In this document: one piece after another, positions 1 to 7,982 of the stretch
Numbering within the stretch: position 1 is the first letter of the stretch
How the letters are laid out: every line of letters starts with the position of its first letter
From: an uncultured Bacteroidales bacterium
Lineage (GTDB): Bacteria > Bacteroidota > Bacteroidia > Bacteroidales > Bacteroidaceae
DNA: 64,000 nt
Assembly (NCBI GenBank): GCA_937995875.1
Contig: CALKIW010000071.1
Span: 14,245 to 78,244, forward strand
Direction of reading: 5' to 3'
Position numbers and translations under genes: made by a program
The notes under the pieces: generated by a model
Seen by the model: the letters and a program-made list of their open reading frames with translations, nothing else
Databases searched by the model: none
What the model was told of the DNA's origin: nothing

Positions 1-87
1 AAAGGAGATCCAATGGGTGTTGAATTGCTGCGCAGAGGCACTTAAAGCCCGGAATAATATATAGCAAACGAGGAAGATTTGTTTCAT
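1..87 (-). CDS. N-terminal fragment of a secreted protein (probable glycoside hydrolase)
   Basis: Reading the minus strand from an ATG at 87 gives 29 open codons to the window edge. The residues start MKQIFLVCYILFRALSASAQ, a typical signal peptide ending in A-S-A-Q, followed by QFNTHWIS. The ATG overlaps the TGA stop of the upstream GH95 gene (ATGA), so the two are translationally coupled and co-transcribed. A mature start of the QFNTHWIS kind is common in Bacteroidales secreted GH78/GH2-like enzymes, but 29 residues cannot fix the family. The rest lies outside the window. Confidence 0.6.
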   Translation of the reverse strand, partial: MKQIFLVCYILFRALSASAQQFNTHWISF

Positions 88-2432
88 CGGAGCATCAGCG
101 TCTTGCCTTTCTTTACTTTAAATACTTGGCTCTTACCGTTGTATTTCACGGTTACTTTACCACGTTTTACAGCCGAAATTTCGGCTCGCGTTATCTTTCC
201 GTCTGCCCAAGAGAAGTTCACTTCGTATCCGCCACGGGCTTTCAATCCCTTGATTTCGCCTGATTCCCACTGTGCAGGAAGGGCAGGGAGCAGTTCGATG
301 GTGTCGTTGTGGCTTTGCATCAGCATTTCGCACACCCCCGCTGTACCGCCGAAATTTCCATCGATTTGGAAGGGAGGATGGGCGTCGAACAGGTTGGGGT
401 AGGTGCCACCGCCGCCGTTTCCTTTGCCCGATGGATCCACGTAATTCAGCAATTTGCGGTAGGTGGAGTAGGCTTTTTGGCTGTTTCGCAGACGGGCCCA
501 CAAGTTGATGCGCCACCCGGTGCTCCATCCGGTGGTACGGTCGCCCTTGATTTCAAGGCTCCGCGCTGCTGCTTGGGCCAGCTTGGGCGTACTGCCGGGT
601 TTGATTTGATGACCGGGGTACAGGCCGATGAGATGGCTTTGGTGACGATGATGGAAGTCTTCGTCGTCCCAATCATAGTACCATTCGTTGATGTCGCCTT
701 GCTTTCCGACGGTGTAGGGACGAAGGGCGGCCAGCGCAGTTTTCAGTGTGTCGCGGTAGGCCTTGTCTTTTTTCAAGATGGTTGCGGCTTCTATGGTGTT
801 GGCGAAAAGCTCTCTGATGATTGCCAAGTCGGCCGTTCCGCCATATAGGGTAGCTCCCTTGTAGCCGTCGTAGGTGATGTATTGTGCCTCCGGCGATGTG
901 GCGGGGGCAGTGATCAGTTCGTTGGGGTTGTTGGGATTGGGAACGAGCCAGTCGAGCATGAAGTCGCTCGCGCCTTTCATTAGTGGGTAGGCCGTGAGAC
1001 GAAGGTAGTCCATGTCCTGCGTGTATAGGTAATGGTCGTAGATGTTTTGCATGAGCCACGCCCCTCCCATGTTCCAGTTGCTCCATGTGGGACTTTCTTT
1101 CTTCTCGCCAACGGGATTGGTCATCGCCCAGATGTCGGAGTTGTGTCCGCAGCACCAGCCGCGCCCGATGCCATAATAGTTCCATGCGTTTCGGGAGCCC
1201 GTCGCGGCCAGATTTTGTGTAAAAGAAGCTAAGGGAGCGAAAGTTTCCGATATGTTGGCAACATCGCTGGGCCAATAGTTTTCTTCGAGATTGATGTTTA
1301 TGGTATAATTTCCTCGCCAAGGTGCCCACTTGTGCTCGTTCCAAAGTCCCTGTAGATTGGCAGGCACGCCGGGTGTCCGCGAGCTCGAAATGAGCAGGTA
1401 GCGACCGTATTGGAAGTATAAGGTTTCCAAATACTTGTCGTGGGCAGGCTTTAGCCCATAGTTGTGGAGCATCTGATCGGTGGGCAATTCGGTGTTGAAC
1501 GCTGCTCCTCCGAGCTTGAACGCCACTCTGTTGAAGATGTTTTGATAGTCTTTGAGATGCCTGTCATAGAGTGTCTTGAAGTTGTGGCTCATGAGATGCC
1601 AGGCTTCGTCCATCGCGTTTTCAATGTATGGAGCACCTTCCCTGACGGGGTGTTTGTCGTAGCCGTTGAAGCTGGTTTCGTTCACGAAATAGAGTGTAGC
1701 TTCGGTGGCACCCTTTACAACGAGGCTGCTGTCGGTCTGCTCGATGGTGCCACCTGCATTTTTTACACGGAGCACGGAGCAGAAGTGGATGGTCTCATTG
1801 GGGTCGCCTTCGGCATTTCCGGTCATGGTAATTTGTCGGTCAGAAACTTTTACACCATGATTCACCTGCGAGTTGAGTGCGATGTTGCAATGAATCATAC
1901 CCGGCTTTGAAGACTTCAGACGTATGGCAATCACCTTGTCGGGATGCGAAGCAAAGTATTCACGCGTATAGGTGATGTTGTTCCGGGTGTATTGGTCGAT
2001 GCATAACGCACTGTCCAGACTCAGTTGGCGATAGTATGCGCCGGCTTTTCCCGGATTTAAATCCGTAATCCTGATGGTTCCTAAGGGCTGGTAAAATTGG
2101 GAGTTTTGCCCTTGAACGAAGTGTTGTAGCGAGTCGGCCGTTTGGTAGTCTTCGGCGAACAGTGCTTTCCTGATTTCAGGAATCCACCTATGCGCATCCT
2201 CGTCGGCAGAAAGGTCTACCGGTTTCCCGCTCCAAAAGGTGATGTCGTTAAGATGAATAATGTTGATATCAGGTCCGCCGTAGACCACTGCTCCCAGTTT
2301 CCCGTTGCCGATAGGCAGTGATTCTTCAAACCTTTCGGCGGGCTCGCTATACCATAAGCGCATGGGCAGTTGTTGGGCATGGATGTGTAGGGTGAGTGTA
2401 ACAAGCGATAGGGAAAGAATGAGTTTGTTCAT
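84..2432 (-). CDS. GH95 family alpha-L-fucosidase/galactosidase, secreted
   Basis: A 782-residue protein with a cleavable signal peptide (residues 1-19, ending HIHAQ) and the whole-length GH95 architecture. The N-terminal beta-domain begins with MRLWYSEPAERFEESLPIGN, and an (alpha/alpha)6 catalytic domain follows. Catalytic-site motifs can be placed: the Asn-x-Asn pair at N379/N381 (in NYTININLEEN), the general acid Glu at about E515 (in ATSPEAQY), and the Asp of QIDGNFGG at about D691. Known members hydrolyse alpha-1,2-fucosyl or alpha-L-galactosyl linkages of host or plant glycans in the periplasm or at the surface. It overlaps the next gene by ATGA, consistent with a polysaccharide-utilisation operon running off the left edge. 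Whether fucose or L-galactose is the substrate cannot be read from the sequence. Confidence 0.93.
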   Translation of the reverse strand: MNKLILSLSLVTLTLHIHAQQLPMRLWYSEPAERFEESLPIGNGKLGAVVYGGPDINIIHLNDITFWSGKPVDLSADEDAHRWIPEIRKALFAEDYQTADSLQHFVQGQNSQFYQPLGTIRITDLNPGKAGAYYRQLSLDSALCIDQYTRNNITYTREYFASHPDKVIAIRLKSSKPGMIHCNIALNSQVNHGVKVSDRQITMTGNAEGDPNETIHFCSVLRVKNAGGTIEQTDSSLVVKGATEATLYFVNETSFNGYDKHPVREGAPYIENAMDEAWHLMSHNFKTLYDRHLKDYQNIFNRVAFKLGGAAFNTELPTDQMLHNYGLKPAHDKYLETLYFQYGRYLLISSSRTPGVPANLQGLWNEHKWAPWRGNYTININLEENYWPSDVANISETFAPLASFTQNLAATGSRNAWNYYGIGRGWCCGHNSDIWAMTNPVGEKKESPTWSNWNMGGAWLMQNIYDHYLYTQDMDYLRLTAYPLMKGASDFMLDWLVPNPNNPNELITAPATSPEAQYITYDGYKGATLYGGTADLAIIRELFANTIEAATILKKDKAYRDTLKTALAALRPYTVGKQGDINEWYYDWDDEDFHHRHQSHLIGLYPGHQIKPGSTPKLAQAAARSLEIKGDRTTGWSTGWRINLWARLRNSQKAYSTYRKLLNYVDPSGKGNGGGGTYPNLFDAHPPFQIDGNFGGTAGVCEMLMQSHNDTIELLPALPAQWESGEIKGLKARGGYEVNFSWADGKITRAEISAVKRGKVTVKYNGKSQVFKVKKGKTLMLR

Positions 2433-2492
2433 CTCTGGATAGTTTAAATAGATTGTCTGTGTGTATGATGACCTGCATCTGAAAATAAAAGA

Positions 2493-2547
2493 TCTTCCCC
2501 AAGGGGGTAATGTATTTGTTGATGAAATATCTTTACCCTTGGGGAAG
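2493..2547 (-). terminator. Terminator after gyrB (bidirectional hairpin)
   Basis: Arms TCTTCCCCAAGGG and CCCTTGGGGAAGA (extended by GTAA/TTAC with one mismatch) enclose a roughly 20-nt loop. On the minus strand the stem is followed by TCTTTTATTTTC. It lies 20 bp past the gyrB stop and separates gyrB from the GH95 operon. Confidence 0.8.
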
Positions 2548-2567
2548 ACTCCGGTGTTCCGCGTTGC

Positions 2568-4541
2568 TTATGCGTCGATGTTGGCGTAAGCGGCGTTAGA
2601 CTCAATAAACTCGCGGCGCGGCTCTACGTCGTCGCCCATGAGCATTGAGAATATTTCGTCGGCATCGGCAGCGTTCTCAATGGTTACTTGCTTCAGCAGT
2701 CGATTGTCAGGGTCCATGGTGGTTTCCCAAAGCTGTTCGGGATTCATCTCTCCCAAACCTTTGTATCGTTGGGTATGGATATTCTTGTCGTCCTCATCGC
2801 CATTGGCATACTTGTGGATGTAAGCCAGTCGCTGCTTTTCATTGTAGCAATACTCACCGTTCTTGCCCTTGTAGGTACATTTGTAGAGTGGAGGAGTGGC
2901 AATATAAAGATGCCCTTCTTCAATGATTTTCGGCATGAAACGATAGAACAATGTCATAATCAATGTGTCGATGTGAGAGCCATCGACGTCGGCATCGGTC
3001 ATGATGATAATCTTGTCGTAGCGCAGCTTGTCGATGTTGGCTTCACGGTCGTCCTCACCGTCTACGCCAAAACGCACGCCGATACTCTGAATGATATTCA
3101 TCACGGACTCGGCTTCAAACACGCGGTGCCATTGCACTTTCTCAACGTTCAGAATCTTACCGCGCAGCGGCAGGATGGCTTGGGTATAGCGGTCGCGTCC
3201 CTGTTTGGCCGATCCGCCGGCCGAGTCACCCTCGACAAGGAATATCTCGCATTGCTTGGGGTCTTTGTTGGAACAGTCGGCCAATTTGCCCGGCAGACCT
3301 CCACCCGTCATCACGTTCTTGCGTTGTACGCTCTCACGGGCTTTGCGGGCTGCCACACGAGCGGTTGCGGCGAGAATCACTTTGTCGCATATTTGTCTGG
3401 CTTCGGTAGGGTGTTCTTCCAGATAGTTGGTCAGCGCCTCGCCAACAGCCTGATTCACAGCACCTGTCACCTCACTGTTGCCCAGTTTGGTCTTGGTCTG
3501 TCCTTCAAACTGGGGCTCGGCTACCTTGATGGAAAGCACGGCAGTGAGCCCTTCCCGGAAGTCTTCACCGGCAATCTCTATTTTTGCTTTTTCTATTTTT
3601 TTCGCAATCTGCGGGTCGTTATCGGCGTAGCTCTTCAGCACACGTGTGAGTGCTTGGCGGAATCCGGTAACGTGTGTACCTCCTTCGATGGTGTTGATAT
3701 TATTGACGTATGAATGGAGGTTTTCAGAATAGTCTGTGTTATACATGACGGCCACTTCGATAGGCACGCTTTGCTTTTCTGTCTTCAGATAGATGACGTC
3801 ATCGAAAAGGTGGGTGCGATGGCGGTCTACATAGCGCACGAATTCCTTGAGTCCGTCTTTGGCGTGAAACACTTCTTGGCGTGTCTTCCCCTCCTCATTG
3901 GGTCTCAGGTCGGTCAGCGTAATCTTGATACCGGCGTTCAAATAGGCCAACTCGCGCATACGGCGGGCAACGATGTCCCACTGGAATGTTCTGGTGGTGA
4001 ATATCGTTGGGTCCGGCCAGAACTGCTGACGGGTGCCGCGCTTGTCGGTGTTGCCGATTACCTTTACGGGATAGAGCGCCTTGCCTTTTTCGTATTCCTG
4101 TTGGTAGGCCTTGCCGTCGCGGAATACCTGCGAAACCATGCGTGAGGACAGGGCGTTTACGCAGCTCACACCCACACCGTGCAGACCACCGCTGACCTTG
4201 TAGGAGCCTTTGTCGAATTTGCCGCCGGCATGGAGCACGGTCATTACAACCTCAAGGGCACTCTTGTGTAACTTTTCATGCTGGTCTACCGGAATACCAC
4301 GCCCGTCGTCTTCCACCGTGCATGAATAATCTTCATTAATCGTTACTTCTATATGCTGACAGAAACCTGCCATCGCCTCGTCGATTGAGTTGTCTACCGT
4401 CTCATTGATGAGATGGTGAAGACCCTTTTCACTGATGTCGCCAATATACATGGCCGGGCGTTTGCGCACGGCTTCCAAACCTTCTAACACTTGGATGTTG
4501 GAGGCTGAATAATTATCTTTCTGATTAAGATTTTCTGCCAT
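2568..4541 (-). CDS. gyrB: DNA gyrase subunit B
   Basis: The 657 residues cover a full-length GyrB, the ATPase subunit that with GyrA introduces negative supercoils. The GHKL ATPase begins near MYIGDISEKGLHHLINETVD (N46 and E47 in the Bergerat fold), with DDGRGIPV at 78-85 and the GGLHGVG lid at 118-124. The Toprim domain has EGDSAGG from E437 and DADVDGSH near 520, the Mg-binding acidic cluster. No large insertion of the gamma-proteobacterial type is visible, as expected for this length. It stands alone, with a promoter-like TATCTTTG 26 bp upstream and a strong terminator downstream. ParE would be the alternative, but the C-terminal MNPEQLWETTMDP fits GyrB better. Confidence 0.97.
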   Translation of the reverse strand: MAENLNQKDNYSASNIQVLEGLEAVRKRPAMYIGDISEKGLHHLINETVDNSIDEAMAGFCQHIEVTINEDYSCTVEDDGRGIPVDQHEKLHKSALEVVMTVLHAGGKFDKGSYKVSGGLHGVGVSCVNALSSRMVSQVFRDGKAYQQEYEKGKALYPVKVIGNTDKRGTRQQFWPDPTIFTTRTFQWDIVARRMRELAYLNAGIKITLTDLRPNEEGKTRQEVFHAKDGLKEFVRYVDRHRTHLFDDVIYLKTEKQSVPIEVAVMYNTDYSENLHSYVNNINTIEGGTHVTGFRQALTRVLKSYADNDPQIAKKIEKAKIEIAGEDFREGLTAVLSIKVAEPQFEGQTKTKLGNSEVTGAVNQAVGEALTNYLEEHPTEARQICDKVILAATARVAARKARESVQRKNVMTGGGLPGKLADCSNKDPKQCEIFLVEGDSAGGSAKQGRDRYTQAILPLRGKILNVEKVQWHRVFEAESVMNIIQSIGVRFGVDGEDDREANIDKLRYDKIIIMTDADVDGSHIDTLIMTLFYRFMPKIIEEGHLYIATPPLYKCTYKGKNGEYCYNEKQRLAYIHKYANGDEDDKNIHTQRYKGLGEMNPEQLWETTMDPDNRLLKQVTIENAADADEIFSMLMGDDVEPRREFIESNAAYANIDA

Positions 4542-4566
4542 TTGTTTTCTTTCAATAGTTGTGTTG

Positions 4567-4574
4567 CAAAGATA
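4567..4574 (-). promoter_or_regulatory. -7 element of the gyrB promoter
   Basis: Minus-strand TATCTTTG matches the Bacteroidota -7 consensus TAnnTTTG and predicts a start near 4560, about 19 nt before the gyrB ATG. The matching -33 TTTG is not clear. Sequence just upstream (CCAAAGATTTCT, minus strand) recurs near 24748-24760. Confidence 0.6.
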
Positions 4575-4764
4575 CTAAGAAAACACGACATACAGAAATC
4601 TTTGGTGCTTAAAAAACGCAATTTTATTGATGTAAAACAGTGATAATTCTGCATCATTGCCGACGGAGGGAAATCCACTCTGCTTCTCTCCTTCTGAGGA
4701 TGCTTTGGGAGGTCTGGGAAAGGCGGTTGGGGAGAAATTCATGCAGGTTAAACTTTGTGTTTTC

Positions 4765-4930
4765 GCATGGTTGGTTTCCCAATAGAAAAAGTTTGCTCTC
4801 CTGATGGAATATGTATGGCCTTCCGGATAGCATGAGGCCGTTTTTTCAATAGAAATATGTGTGCTTTTCCAAAGTATACATACAATTCTTGATAACACAA
4901 GGATGGTTTTCTGAGAGCATAAAGGGTGAA
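4765..4930. repeat. Degenerate ~45-bp direct repeats upstream of gyrB
   Basis: Four diverged blocks of the form xATGGxxTTCCxxATAGCAT begin near 4765, 4812, 4857 and 4900, spaced 43-47 bp apart (for example GTATGGCCTTCCGGATAGCAT and GGATGGTTTTCTGAGAGCAT). No open reading frame here looks coding. Similarity is weak and judged by eye; the rest of 4575-4986 shows nothing else. Confidence 0.3.
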
Positions 4931-4986
4931 TGTTGATGGCATAAGGATGCTGACGGGGATATGGTGTTGGGAGATTGAAGAAGCGT

Positions 4987-5366
4987 ATTTTTCTTTACAA
5001 ACACCCTCGTATGCTTGGCGTATTTAAAAATAATCGGGGAACGATTAGAAATTCGAGAATTTTGAGTAATTTGTAGTTTGTTGATAATCAGGTCGTTTTG
5101 AAAACACGGCACGACGCTCCCAATCCGGTCGTCTGCGATTGAGTATCGAATGGCATTGCGAGAGAAGCCTAACCGCATGACGAATGGGCCTTAGACGCAC
5201 GACGGTTGAGCCTTAACCGAGTCGCCGTTAAACCTTTGTCGCAATACGGCAGTATTCAAAACAGATAAACGGGCCGTTTTTTAGATTTGATGGATGAATA
5301 GCGAGGGTGAAAACATAGCCCTTTCTGCTCTGGATGATCAGAAAATAATTATCGAAAAATGGTAAT
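4987..5366 (+). repeat. Dispersed intergenic element, copy A (380 bp)
   Basis: First of four recognisable copies of one element in this window (others at 35142, 45884 and, inverted, 57127). It shares in order: ATTTTTCTTTACAAAC at the left edge, a GCGTATTTAAAAAT block, TTGATAATCAG at 5081-5091, ATCGAATGGCATTGCG at 5145-5160, an array of about four 22-bp units at 5164-5251 (form GCCTTAACCG-x4-CGGTTGA), AAACATAGCCCTTT at 5311, and GAAAATAATT-x-CGGTAAT at the right edge. It has no coding potential or terminal inverted repeats, and I could not see a target duplication. It lies between rpsT and gyrB. Confidence 0.75.
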
Positions 5367-5493
5367 TTGATTTTGCATTTCAAGGAAGTGAGCTGAGGGA
5401 AACTTTGGCGCAAAATGTATATCCAAAGTTGTTGAAAACATTTCTTATGTCCTGATACAGGTTTTGGTTTTGTTCCTTGACATATACAACAAA

Positions 5494-5520
5494 GGTCGCA
5501 TATCCTAAGGATACACGACC
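5494..5520 (-). terminator. Terminator after rpsT
   Basis: A symmetric hairpin, GGTCG-ca-TATCC-taa-GGATA-ca-CGACC, lies 35 bp beyond the rpsT stop. On the minus strand it is followed by TTTGTTG, so the T-run is weak. Confidence 0.6.
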
Positions 5521-5554
5521 GTATTTATAGGGTGTTCAACAAAAACGTCGGCTA

Positions 5555-5809
5555 TTATCCGAGTTTGTTAACATGAAGAGCCAGACTTGACTTCAGATTG
5601 GCAGCCTTGTTTGCGTGGATAACGTTGGTCTTTGCCAACTTATCGAGCATTTTCTGTACTACAGGGAACAATTTAACTGCTTCGTCCTTGTCTGTCGTAG
5701 CGCGGAGCTTACGCACAGCGTTACGCATGGTCTTTGCATAGTATTTGTTGTGCAAAGTCCTTACCTTCGTCTGACGAATTCTCTTTTCTGCTGATTTGTG
5801 ATTTGCCAT
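5555..5809 (-). CDS. rpsT: Small ribosomal subunit protein bS20
   Basis: The 84-residue protein starts MANHKSAEKRIRQTKVRTLH and has the Lys/Arg/Ala-rich three-helix composition typical of bS20, which binds 16S rRNA in the body of the 30S subunit. Its length matches the family (about 84-88). It is a single gene immediately downstream of tRNA-Glu (28 bp) on the same strand, so it is likely read from the tRNA promoter at 5931-5962 or from an unseen one. It is followed by a hairpin terminator. Confidence 0.97.
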   Translation of the reverse strand: MANHKSAEKRIRQTKVRTLHNKYYAKTMRNAVRKLRATTDKDEAVKLFPVVQKMLDKLAKTNVIHANKAANLKSSLALHVNKLG

Positions 5810-5836
5810 CTTAAATTCTGCTTTTTATTTTTCTTG

Positions 5837-5908
5837 TAGTCGGTACGGGAATCGAACCCGTGTGGCAAGAATGAAAATCTTGAATCCTAACCGCTAGATG
5901 AACCGACC
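5837..5908 (-). tRNA. tRNA-Glu (UUC anticodon)
   Basis: A complete cloverleaf on the minus strand: acceptor GGTCGGT/ACCGACT (first pair G-U), D-arm with AGCGGTTA loop, anticodon stem CAAGA/TCTTG with loop TTTTCAT (anticodon TTC), T-arm ACGGG-TTCGATT-CCCGT, discriminator A. CCA is not encoded. The 5' end is at 5908. Confidence 0.95.
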
Positions 5909-5930
5909 ATTAGGCTTAATTAAGCGGGTG

Positions 5931-5962
5931 CAAAGGTAATGCTTTTTGTTCATCTCACCAAA
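5931..5962 (-). promoter_or_regulatory. Promoter of tRNA-Glu (and rpsT)
   Basis: On the minus strand TTTG (5962-5959), a 20-nt spacer and TACCTTTG (5938-5931) form a full Bacteroidota promoter. The predicted start is near 5924, giving a 16-nt precursor leader. Confidence 0.8.
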
Positions 5963-6016
5963 CATTTCTTCATATTTTTTCTCTAAATGCCTGATTTTTC
6001 GTATTTTTGCTTCCAT

Positions 6017-6739
6017 ATGGAAGTAAAAAGCAGGGCATTAGTGCTTCACGCACTCAAATACGGGGACTCGCAGTTGATCGTCGATTTTCTTACTCGTGAA
6101 CAGGGACGAATGTCGTTTATATGCTATTTGTCCAAGACCAATAAGGGCAAGATAAAGAAGCAGCTCTTTCAGCCGCTCACCTTGCTCGACCTTGTTTATA
6201 ATTATAGACCCAATCAGAATTTACAAAAATTCATTGATGTCAGGCTTGTCATGCCCTATGCTTCTATCCCCTTTGATGCCTACAAACTTTCCATCTCGCT
6301 GTTTGTGTCTGAGTTTATTACCCATGCTACGCGTGGCGAACAACAGAACATCCCACTTTTCGATTATGTTGAGAGCAGCATGGTGTGGCTTGATAATGTG
6401 TCGAATTCTTTCGCCAACTTTCATTTGGTGTTTATGATGCATCTCTCACGTTTCGTTGGTTTTTTCCCCAATCTGACAGGCTATGTGCGTGGAGCGTGGT
6501 TTGATCTCCGCAATGGGAGTTTTTCGTTGCTGCGTCCGCCCCATCCCGACTGCCTGAAGCCGGAGGAAGCGTCTGTCATTGGCGTGCTCATGCGTATGGA
6601 TTATGACAATATGCGTCTTTTCAGGATGTCGCAGGCGCAGCGCAACCGTTGTGTGGAAATCATACTCTACTATTATCGGCTCCATGTTCCTAATTTTCCC
6701 GAACTAAAGTCGTTGGAGGTGTTGCAATCTTTGTTCTGA
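6017..6739 (+). CDS. recO: DNA repair protein RecO
   Basis: A protein of 240 residues from the chosen ATG at 6017. The family start MEVKSRALVLHALKYGDSQL is here. The ten residues available from an upstream ATG at 5987 are not family-like and would lie across the promoter-like TATTTTTG at 6002-6009. RecO has an N-terminal OB fold, then a helical domain; it anneals SSB-coated strands and loads RecA in the RecFOR pathway. The four Cys of the zinc-finger version are absent, as often in Bacteroidota. It is monocistronic, diverging from tRNA-Glu. The -7-like element only 7 nt before the ATG would leave almost no leader. Confidence 0.9.
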   Translation: MEVKSRALVLHALKYGDSQLIVDFLTREQGRMSFICYLSKTNKGKIKKQLFQPLTLLDLVYNYRPNQNLQKFIDVRLVMPYASIPFDAYKLSISLFVSEFITHATRGEQQNIPLFDYVESSMVWLDNVSNSFANFHLVFMMHLSRFVGFFPNLTGYVRGAWFDLRNGSFSLLRPPHPDCLKPEEASVIGVLMRMDYDNMRLFRMSQAQRNRCVEIILYYYRLHVPNFPELKSLEVLQSLF

Positions 6740-6879
6740 AAGTTGATTTCGGATATTGTGCTGTGGATAATGTTTCCCGTTGTCTGCTCGAATATTGTAC
6801 TGACGCTGCTTGTGACGGAGTTTGTTTTCGTCAATCATCGTTTGTTCGTCATGTCGATGCTTGCCAAACAACAGACAAC

Positions 6880-6905
6880 CCTTATATGGTGCCGTACATA
6901 TAAGG
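6880..6905 (+). terminator. Probable terminator after recO
   Basis: A perfect 9-bp stem, CCTTATATG/CATATAAGG, with an 8-nt loop is followed by ACTGTTTTA. It is 140 bp beyond the recO stop; the spacer 6740-6879 contains nothing else I can support. Confidence 0.45.
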
Positions 6906-6998
6906 ACTGTTTTATAAGGTTGCAAGATGGATGATATGGGATGCTTACGTTACTTACGTGATTTGCGTAACTTGAGGATACTACCAGATAGAAATATT

Positions 6999-7049
6999 AA
7001 ATCGAGGCCATCCATGCGGGTTGTGCCCGTTAATGGATGGCCTCGATTT
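6999..7049. terminator. Long perfect hairpin between convergent genes
   Basis: The two 17-bp arms (6999-7015 and 7033-7049; core ATCGAGGCCATCCAT) are fully complementary, and the loop holds a nested CGGG/CCCG pair. It lies between convergent recO and the 7153 gene. Downstream T-runs are poor on both strands (ATTTGTG and ATTTAATA), so it may end both transcripts or protect 3' ends. Confidence 0.5.
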
Positions 7050-7152
7050 GTGATGAAGCACATTTTGCCCGTGTGTTGTTTTTAACGAGCGCGTGCCGTT
7101 TTAGGGGTTTGTATGGCGTTTCAACTTGAAACGTTGGGAGAGGACGAAGGGT

Positions 7153-7332
7153 CTACTCGGCCGGTTCCCATTTACAGCGTACGGGAGAAACAATGGCACT
7201 CTCTTTTTTCAACTGGGCAAAAGCCTTGTCTACTTCCTTACGGTCAATACCTGAAGTCTTGGCTACTTCGCCGGCAGACAGAGGTTTCCCAGCCTCGCGC
7301 ATCACTTGTAATACTTGTTCTTTTGTTTCCAT
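7153..7332 (-). CDS. Small winged-helix/HTH protein, function unknown
   Basis: A protein of 59 residues from METKEQVLQVMREAGKPLSA at 7332; the longer frame to 7398 has a non-family N-terminus that overlaps the end of yqeY. It is a single MarR-like half domain: helix (KEQVLQVMREAG), the HTH segment SAGEVAKTSGIDRKEVDKAFAQL, then a short wing (ESAIVSPVRCKWEP). Such small proteins are widespread in Bacteroidales without assigned function. DNA binding is inferred only from the fold. It follows yqeY by 43 bp on the same strand and is probably co-transcribed. Confidence 0.75.
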   Translation of the reverse strand: METKEQVLQVMREAGKPLSAGEVAKTSGIDRKEVDKAFAQLKKESAIVSPVRCKWEPAE

Positions 7333-7375
7333 AATCTTTGAATTATTAAACGGTGATAGTTTTCTGACTGTAGGT

Positions 7376-7828
7376 CTATGCCAGAAGTTTGCGCACAATG
7401 GTGGATATGGTTTTGCCGTCGGCCTTCCCGGCCATCTGCTTGGTGGCCATACCCATGACCTGCCCCATCTGTTTCATGTCGGTGGCTCCGGTTTGGGCAA
7501 TAATTTCCTTGATTTGTGCTTCTATTTCTTCCTCCGAAAGCGGTTTGGGAAGATAGTCTTTGATAACGGCTACTTGTGCCAACTCTGCGTCGGCAAGCTC
7601 CTGTCTGCCGGCTTTGGCATAGGTAGCAGCACTATCTTCGCCTTGCTTGGCAAGCTTTTGAAGAATCTTCAGGGCGGTTTCGTCTTCCAGTGTGTCGCCG
7701 GCGCCGGGAGCGGTCTTGGCCTCTATGAAGTATTTTTTGATGTTGCGCAGGGCTTCCGTGCGCACTTTGTCACGGGCTTTCATTGCCGTTCGTATATCAC
7801 TGCTGATTTGATCGAATAATGTAGACAT
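7376..7828 (-). CDS. GatB/YqeY domain-containing protein
   Basis: The 150 residues are a stand-alone YqeY protein: an N-terminal helical part (MSTLFDQISSDIRTAMKARD, with the conserved LRNIKKY) and a C-terminal part ending MGMATKQMAGKADGKTISTI. The C-terminal part resembles the GatB tail that contacts tRNA in the amidotransferase. Its molecular role is unproven; tRNA binding or amidation support is an inference from GatB. It lies downstream of the terminator that closes the ftsZ transcript, so it is probably not part of the dcw operon, though I see no clear promoter in the 50 bp between. Confidence 0.9.
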   Translation of the reverse strand: MSTLFDQISSDIRTAMKARDKVRTEALRNIKKYFIEAKTAPGAGDTLEDETALKILQKLAKQGEDSAATYAKAGRQELADAELAQVAVIKDYLPKPLSEEEIEAQIKEIIAQTGATDMKQMGQVMGMATKQMAGKADGKTISTIVRKLLA

Positions 7829-7877
7829 ATCTTTTTGTATTAATGTTTTGATTGGGGAATGAGATGGTTATAAAGCC

Positions 7878-7934
7878 GAAGAAGTCAAGACATGGTTTCT
7901 GCTTTGTTGCTTATGGTGGTGTCTTGACTTCTTT
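7878..7934 (-). terminator. Terminator of the dcw (ftsZ) transcript
   Basis: Arms GAAGTCAAGACA and TGTCTTGACTTC, extended by AA/TT pairs to about 14 bp, enclose a 27-nt loop. It lies about 50 bp beyond the ftsZ stop on the minus strand, with TTCGGCTTTAT after it. Confidence 0.75.
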
Positions 7935-7982
7935 CGAACGCATTAGGTGAGAAAATCAAAGTCTTTGAACTCCCAAAACTGT

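Noticed and set aside
4846..5178. A 110-codon minus-strand frame across the spacer upstream of gyrB
   Set aside because: It crosses the dispersed element, is not shared by the other copies, and has no family-like sequence.
5987..6016. Upstream ATG as the recO start
   Set aside because: The added ten residues are not family-like and the promoter element lies within them.
6743..6934. A 63-codon hydrophobic frame directly after recO (TTG start)
   Set aside because: Non-standard start, runs through the recO terminator hairpin, no coupling or family.
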